A DNA stretch of 6,737 nt from Planctomycetaceae bacterium. Lineage in GTDB: Bacteria > Planctomycetota > Planctomycetia > Planctomycetales > Planctomycetaceae. The translations under genes were made by a program, and so were the position numbers. Of the stretch, positions 6,449 to 6,737 are shown piece after piece. Where the stretch lies: assembly GCA_020426085.1 (NCBI GenBank), contig JAGQQP010000230.1, positions 1 to 6,737 on the forward strand, given 5' to 3'. The notes beneath the pieces are model-generated. The model worked only from the letters and a program-made list of their open reading frames with translations, did not search any database and had not been told where the DNA came from. Numbering within the stretch: position 1 is the stretch's first letter; the number at the start of each line of letters is the position of its first letter.

Positions 6449-6533
6449 GCCCAAGTGGCGGAATTGGCAGACGCGCTAGCTTGAGGGGCTAGTGGGGGTA
6501 ATCCCCGTGGAGGTTCGAGTCCTCTCTTGGGCA
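6449..6533 (+). tRNA. tRNA-Leu, anticodon GAG
   Basis: A complete class II tRNA of 85 bases reading CUC and CUU codons. The acceptor stem GCCCAAG (6449-6455) pairs with CTTGGGC (6526-6532) and the discriminator base is A6533, as expected for leucine. The D arm has a GCG/CGC stem. The anticodon stem CTAGC/GCTAG encloses the loop TTGAGGG, with GAG at 6483-6485. A long variable arm (GGGG, TAAT, CCCC region, 6494-6506) is typical of tRNA-Leu. The T arm is GGAGG-TTCGAGT-CCTCT with one G-T pair. The 3' CCA is not encoded (CTT follows), so it must be added by nucleotidyltransferase. The gene stands alone with its own promoter and terminator. Confidence 0.97.
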
Positions 6534-6542
6534 CTTTGATTT

Positions 6543-6581
6543 AAAAGGACTTAGGGCAATAGTGCCTTGGGTCCTTTTTTT
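6543..6581 (+). terminator. Rho-independent terminator after tRNA-Leu
   Basis: A 14-bp stem (6545-6558 with 6563-6576, including three G-T pairs) closes on an ATAG loop and runs into seven T residues (6575-6581). It begins ten bases after the tRNA. On the minus strand the same hairpin is followed by a short TTTT, so it may also stop transcripts of the convergent Sel1-repeat gene. Confidence 0.9.
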
Positions 6582-6617
6582 GTGCGCCAGCCAGTAATTC
6601 GGATTCAGATAGATAGC

Positions 6618-6737
6618 CTAAGGAAGTTTTTCCAGCTGCTCTAAGGCTTGAATGGAAGCTTTATGGCCCTGTTCAGCTGCTTTACGGTACCACTCTGCTG
6701 CCTCGGTGAGATCCTGCTTAACCCCTGCGCCCTCTGC
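6618..6737 (-). CDS. Sel1-like repeat protein, C-terminal end (cut by window edge)
   Basis: Only the last 39 codons and a TAG stop (6618-6620) are present. The peptide contains GAGVKQDLTEAAEWYRKAAE followed by QGHKAS, the second half of a Sel1-like repeat (GxGVxxDxxxAxxWYxKAAxQGxxxA), then a short Glu/Leu-rich tail ending in EKLP. Sel1 repeats are TPR-like helical hairpins that mediate protein-protein contacts, often in secreted or membrane-associated bacterial proteins. The number of repeats, any signal peptide and any fused domain lie outside the window, so the role cannot be stated. It faces the tRNA gene, with the terminator at 6543-6581 between them. Confidence 0.85.
   Translation of the reverse strand, partial: AEGAGVKQDLTEAAEWYRKAAEQGHKASIQALEQLEKLP

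Overview
This window looks like chromosomal DNA of a planctomycete, probably near Gimesia or a related genus. That placement is an inference, resting on three things: moderately GC-rich DNA with loosely packed genes, a divergent RNase HII-type protein with the motif DEAGYGPNLGP, and a very large secreted protein with a Ycf48-like propeller and a CBM9-like tail. No mobile element, CRISPR array or phage signature was seen.

Layout from left to right. (1) Positions 1-108, minus strand: the first 36 codons of murQ (N-acetylmuramic acid 6-phosphate etherase), running off the left edge. (2) Positions 109-351: a divergent control region with a perfect 12-bp palindrome, a hairpin and a good Shine-Dalgarno for the next gene. 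(3) Positions 352-1827, plus strand: a 491-residue sodium:solute symporter (SSS family). (4) Positions 1841-2803, minus strand: a 320-residue RNase HII-like nuclease, convergent with the symporter and only 13 bp from it. (5) Positions 2953-6138, minus strand: a 1061-residue exported multidomain protein. It has a signal peptide, seven Ycf48/BNR-type propeller blades, a PIG-L/LmbE-like domain without its metal-binding motifs, a helical TPR-like stretch and a C-terminal CBM9-like domain. (6) Positions 6139-6448: a gene-free stretch with a second 12-bp palindrome and a strong promoter. (7) Positions 6449-6533, plus strand: tRNA-Leu(GAG), followed by a rho-independent terminator. (8) Positions 6618-6737, minus strand: the last 39 codons of a Sel1-repeat protein.

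How they may work together. murQ and the symporter share one upstream region, so the symporter may import an amino sugar or cell-wall fragment that feeds the MurNAc-6-P pathway; the substrate is inferred from position only. The nuclease gene lies 149 bp downstream of the large exported-protein gene on the same strand. It may be partly co-transcribed, but nothing in the sequences links their functions. The tRNA is an independent unit with its own promoter and terminator.

The best candidate for something undescribed is the large exported protein, whose domain combination appears unusual and whose middle domain looks like a dead deacetylase. Next is the RNase HII relative, whose substrate-recognition motif is altered.
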